From an uncultured bacterium (GTDB lineage: Bacteria; Bacillota; Negativicutes; Veillonellales; Veillonellaceae): a stretch of 15,810 bases of DNA. The stretch covers positions 1 through 15,810 of the forward strand of contig CAJMLW010000028.1 of the NCBI GenBank assembly GCA_905214495.1. Reading direction: 5' to 3'. A model generated the notes under the pieces. The model made no database searches and was not told where the DNA came from. It saw only the letters and a list, made by a program, of their open reading frames with translations. Of this stretch, positions 14,385 to 15,810 are shown in pieces (the first letter of the stretch is position 1; every line of letters begins with the position of its first letter). Both the position numbers and the translations under genes were made by a program.

Positions 14385-15692
14385 TTACTCTATTAGTAAT
14401 GGTACAAAGTATGCTTCTGTACCAGCTATCTCATCTGGAGAAAAACGGCACCCTACCGCAGAGGCTTGATCACCAAGCATAAAACAGGATACGGTTAAAA
14501 ATCCATCTTTCACGCCACAATCCACTGTATGAGTAAAACGTTTCTGTTGTATAAAGTCTTGATACATGACCTTTTTACTGTCGCGACAAACGATATCGTC
14601 ATAGTTATCAACTAACTTTTCCATGTAAAGTTCAGATGTATCACCACGCTTTTGAACAACTTGTACATGCCTTCCTTCACGGCCCCAAATCTCCTTTTGA
14701 ATATAAAGTCCATCATCAAGAGCAGAAAAGTCATTTTCAAAATAGGATGGTGCCAAATACTGTTCGATTATATCTCGATCTGGTTTCGTAAAAAATTGAT
14801 CTGTTAAATACAATGCATATACTAGTGACATAAATGATTTATTTTGTAAAATAATTGACTCTGGCGGATTAAAAAGAGCAAATTTATTCTCCTCGTAAAG
14901 ATCTAAGAACATCTCACCCAAAGGTTCATTATCAGGTGTTTGTTCATCAATCAAAAGTTCCATAGGATGTAAACGATACAATAGAGTCGCATGACTACCA
15001 TCTGCTAAAGGAATGCCATCATCATCAATCTTCATATCATAAAAGGATAGAAATCGCGTATCAGCCTCGGGGCAAGCCGATTTTAATTCATTCATAAGGA
15101 ATTGTGTTGTACCGTAATCTTCAAAATAATCATGAAAACAAGAGAATACAAAAGGCTCCTTAGATAGGCAATCTCCATTTATTATCATAGACTCAAATAC
15201 CTCTCTACCATACTTAGCAGATAACACGGCATTATACATACGTTTTAAAAATATATGCAACTCTTCACGACAGGCTTTATTAGGATGCTTTCGTCCTACA
15301 TAATTAGCTGCAATTTCATTGGCATAATAGCTTTCAATAAGAAAACATGGCGTATCAGCATTAAGTTCTACCATGCGCAAATTGCCATTTACATCAATCA
15401 CAAAATCAAAGCGAGATAACCAAGTCGGCAGCCCTAAGGCATTCGACTTATGTAGATATGGGATTAAATTTTCTGGCATATCCATATTTCGAGCAAAATC
15501 ATCTGGTGCCATTTGAAATACTTTTGCGGCTTTACAAAAAATTTGAAATAGTCTACGAGATGCATGACGAATTTCATCATAAAAATCAACTGAAAAGGAC
15601 TGCATAGACAATGAAGGATACCGATCATCATAGCCTTCATATTCCACAAAATTAAATATATTTCTATCAAGCTCATCAATATAGGATTTCAT
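14385..15692 (-). CDS. Glutathionylspermidine synthase family ATP-grasp ligase (YjfC/YgiC-like)
   Basis: A 435-residue stand-alone synthetase-type ATP-grasp enzyme; the N-terminal CHAP amidase of E. coli Gss is absent, as in YgiC/YjfC. Family motifs in order: RFDFVID (94-100), MVELNADTP (107-115), LYRLHPMELL (238-247), PPESIILQNKSF (276-287), IQKEIWGREG (331-340) with the ATP-binding Lys333 and the GREG loop, and a C-terminal GDQASAVGCRF and YFVP corresponding to the usual G..A.G..R and RFVP. Such enzymes join a carboxylate to an amine at the cost of ATP. The true substrates of YgiC/YjfC are not established, to my knowledge, and genuine glutathionylspermidine synthesis is not implied. ATG with AAAGGATG upstream, 14 nt after the preceding stop. 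Operon partners are the DUF350 and DUF1190-like genes, fitting the YjfC type. Confidence 0.88.
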   Translation of the reverse strand: MKSYIDELDRNIFNFVEYEGYDDRYPSLSMQSFSVDFYDEIRHASRRLFQIFCKAAKVFQMAPDDFARNMDMPENLIPYLHKSNALGLPTWLSRFDFVIDVNGNLRMVELNADTPCFLIESYYANEIAANYVGRKHPNKACREELHIFLKRMYNAVLSAKYGREVFESMIINGDCLSKEPFVFSCFHDYFEDYGTTQFLMNELKSACPEADTRFLSFYDMKIDDDGIPLADGSHATLLYRLHPMELLIDEQTPDNEPLGEMFLDLYEENKFALFNPPESIILQNKSFMSLVYALYLTDQFFTKPDRDIIEQYLAPSYFENDFSALDDGLYIQKEIWGREGRHVQVVQKRGDTSELYMEKLVDNYDDIVCRDSKKVMYQDFIQQKRFTHTVDCGVKDGFLTVSCFMLGDQASAVGCRFSPDEIAGTEAYFVPLLIE

Positions 15693-15706
15693 TGTTCATC
15701 CTTTCA

Positions 15707-15810
15707 TTAAGAGGCACCGCTCGAAGTTCGAGCCCCTACACTACCAAAGCCATACTTTTCACCAATTCTATGTGCTCGATTACTCGTTTTAGTATTGTAA
15801 CGATTTCTAG
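15707..15810 (-). CDS. 3' end of a small protein with a GFGS tail (cut by the window edge)
   Basis: The last 33 codons and TAA stop of a gene that starts outside the window. The end reads IGEKYGFGSVGARTSSGAS, closely matching the C-terminus of the DUF1190-like protein encoded at 12266-12826 (IGQKTGFGSAGARSSAS); the residues just before are also basic and polar in both (Asn, Arg, Lys, Ser). It is therefore probably a second member of that protein family. Its stop is 14 nt before the ATP-grasp ligase gene, so the two are likely co-transcribed. Nothing can be said about its N-terminus or full length. Confidence 0.75.
   Translation of the reverse strand, partial: RNRYNTKTSNRAHRIGEKYGFGSVGARTSSGAS

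Noticed and set aside
14385..15692. Genuine glutathionylspermidine or trypanothione synthesis
   Set aside because: Only the synthetase fold is shared; the amidase domain is absent and the gene context fits the YjfC/YgiC type, whose substrates are not established.
12266..15810. The accessory cluster as a mobile element or phage defence island
   Set aside because: No transposase, integrase, terminal repeats or tRNA attachment site is seen, and the genes continue smoothly into conserved chromosomal genes.

Overview
The window reads as chromosomal DNA of an AT-rich member of the Negativicutes, the outer-membrane-bearing Firmicutes; Veillonella or a close relative is my best guess. This rests on the gene order ruvC-ruvA-ruvB-spoIID-queA-tgt-yajC-secD-secF, on the protein sequences, on strong AGGAGG-type ribosome binding sites, and on a Firmicutes-style rRNA leader motif at the left edge. 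The genus is inferred, not proven. Every gene is on the minus strand, so the window is transcribed from right to left.

Right part (15810 to 12266): a tightly packed accessory operon. It holds the 3' end of a small protein gene, an ATP-grasp ligase of the glutathionylspermidine synthase family (YjfC/YgiC-like), a protein with one membrane segment and a DUF4178-like N-terminus, a DUF350 (YjfL-like) four-helix membrane protein, and a small N-terminally anchored protein resembling DUF1190 (YgiB/YjfM). The first and last genes share a C-terminal tail of the form IGxKxGFGSxGAR. This resembles the poorly understood yjfC-yjfM-yjfL / ygiB-ygiC association of enterobacteria and is the most interesting part of the window.

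Middle (12207 to 10888): a SPOUT-type RNA methyltransferase (TM1570-like) with a TTG start, then a YebC/TACO1 family protein ending in a strong terminator. Left of that, an extended -10 promoter (10768-10776) appears to start a long co-directional run: ruvC, ruvA, ruvB (Holliday junction processing), a SpoIID-like cell wall amidase/transglycosylase, queA and tgt (queuosine tRNA modification), yajC, 5-formyltetrahydrofolate cyclo-ligase, secD and secF (translocase accessory). Junctions are ATGA or TAATG overlaps or gaps of at most 16 nt, except for 78 nt between tgt and yajC, where a second promoter may sit. The run ends at a hairpin terminator at 1669-1703.

Left end (1585 to 1): a lone MFS transporter gene ends at a long hairpin. 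Left of it, 1-330 holds no gene but shows two tandem strong promoters and a leader motif of the kind that precedes 16S rRNA, so an rRNA operon probably begins here and continues leftwards out of the window.
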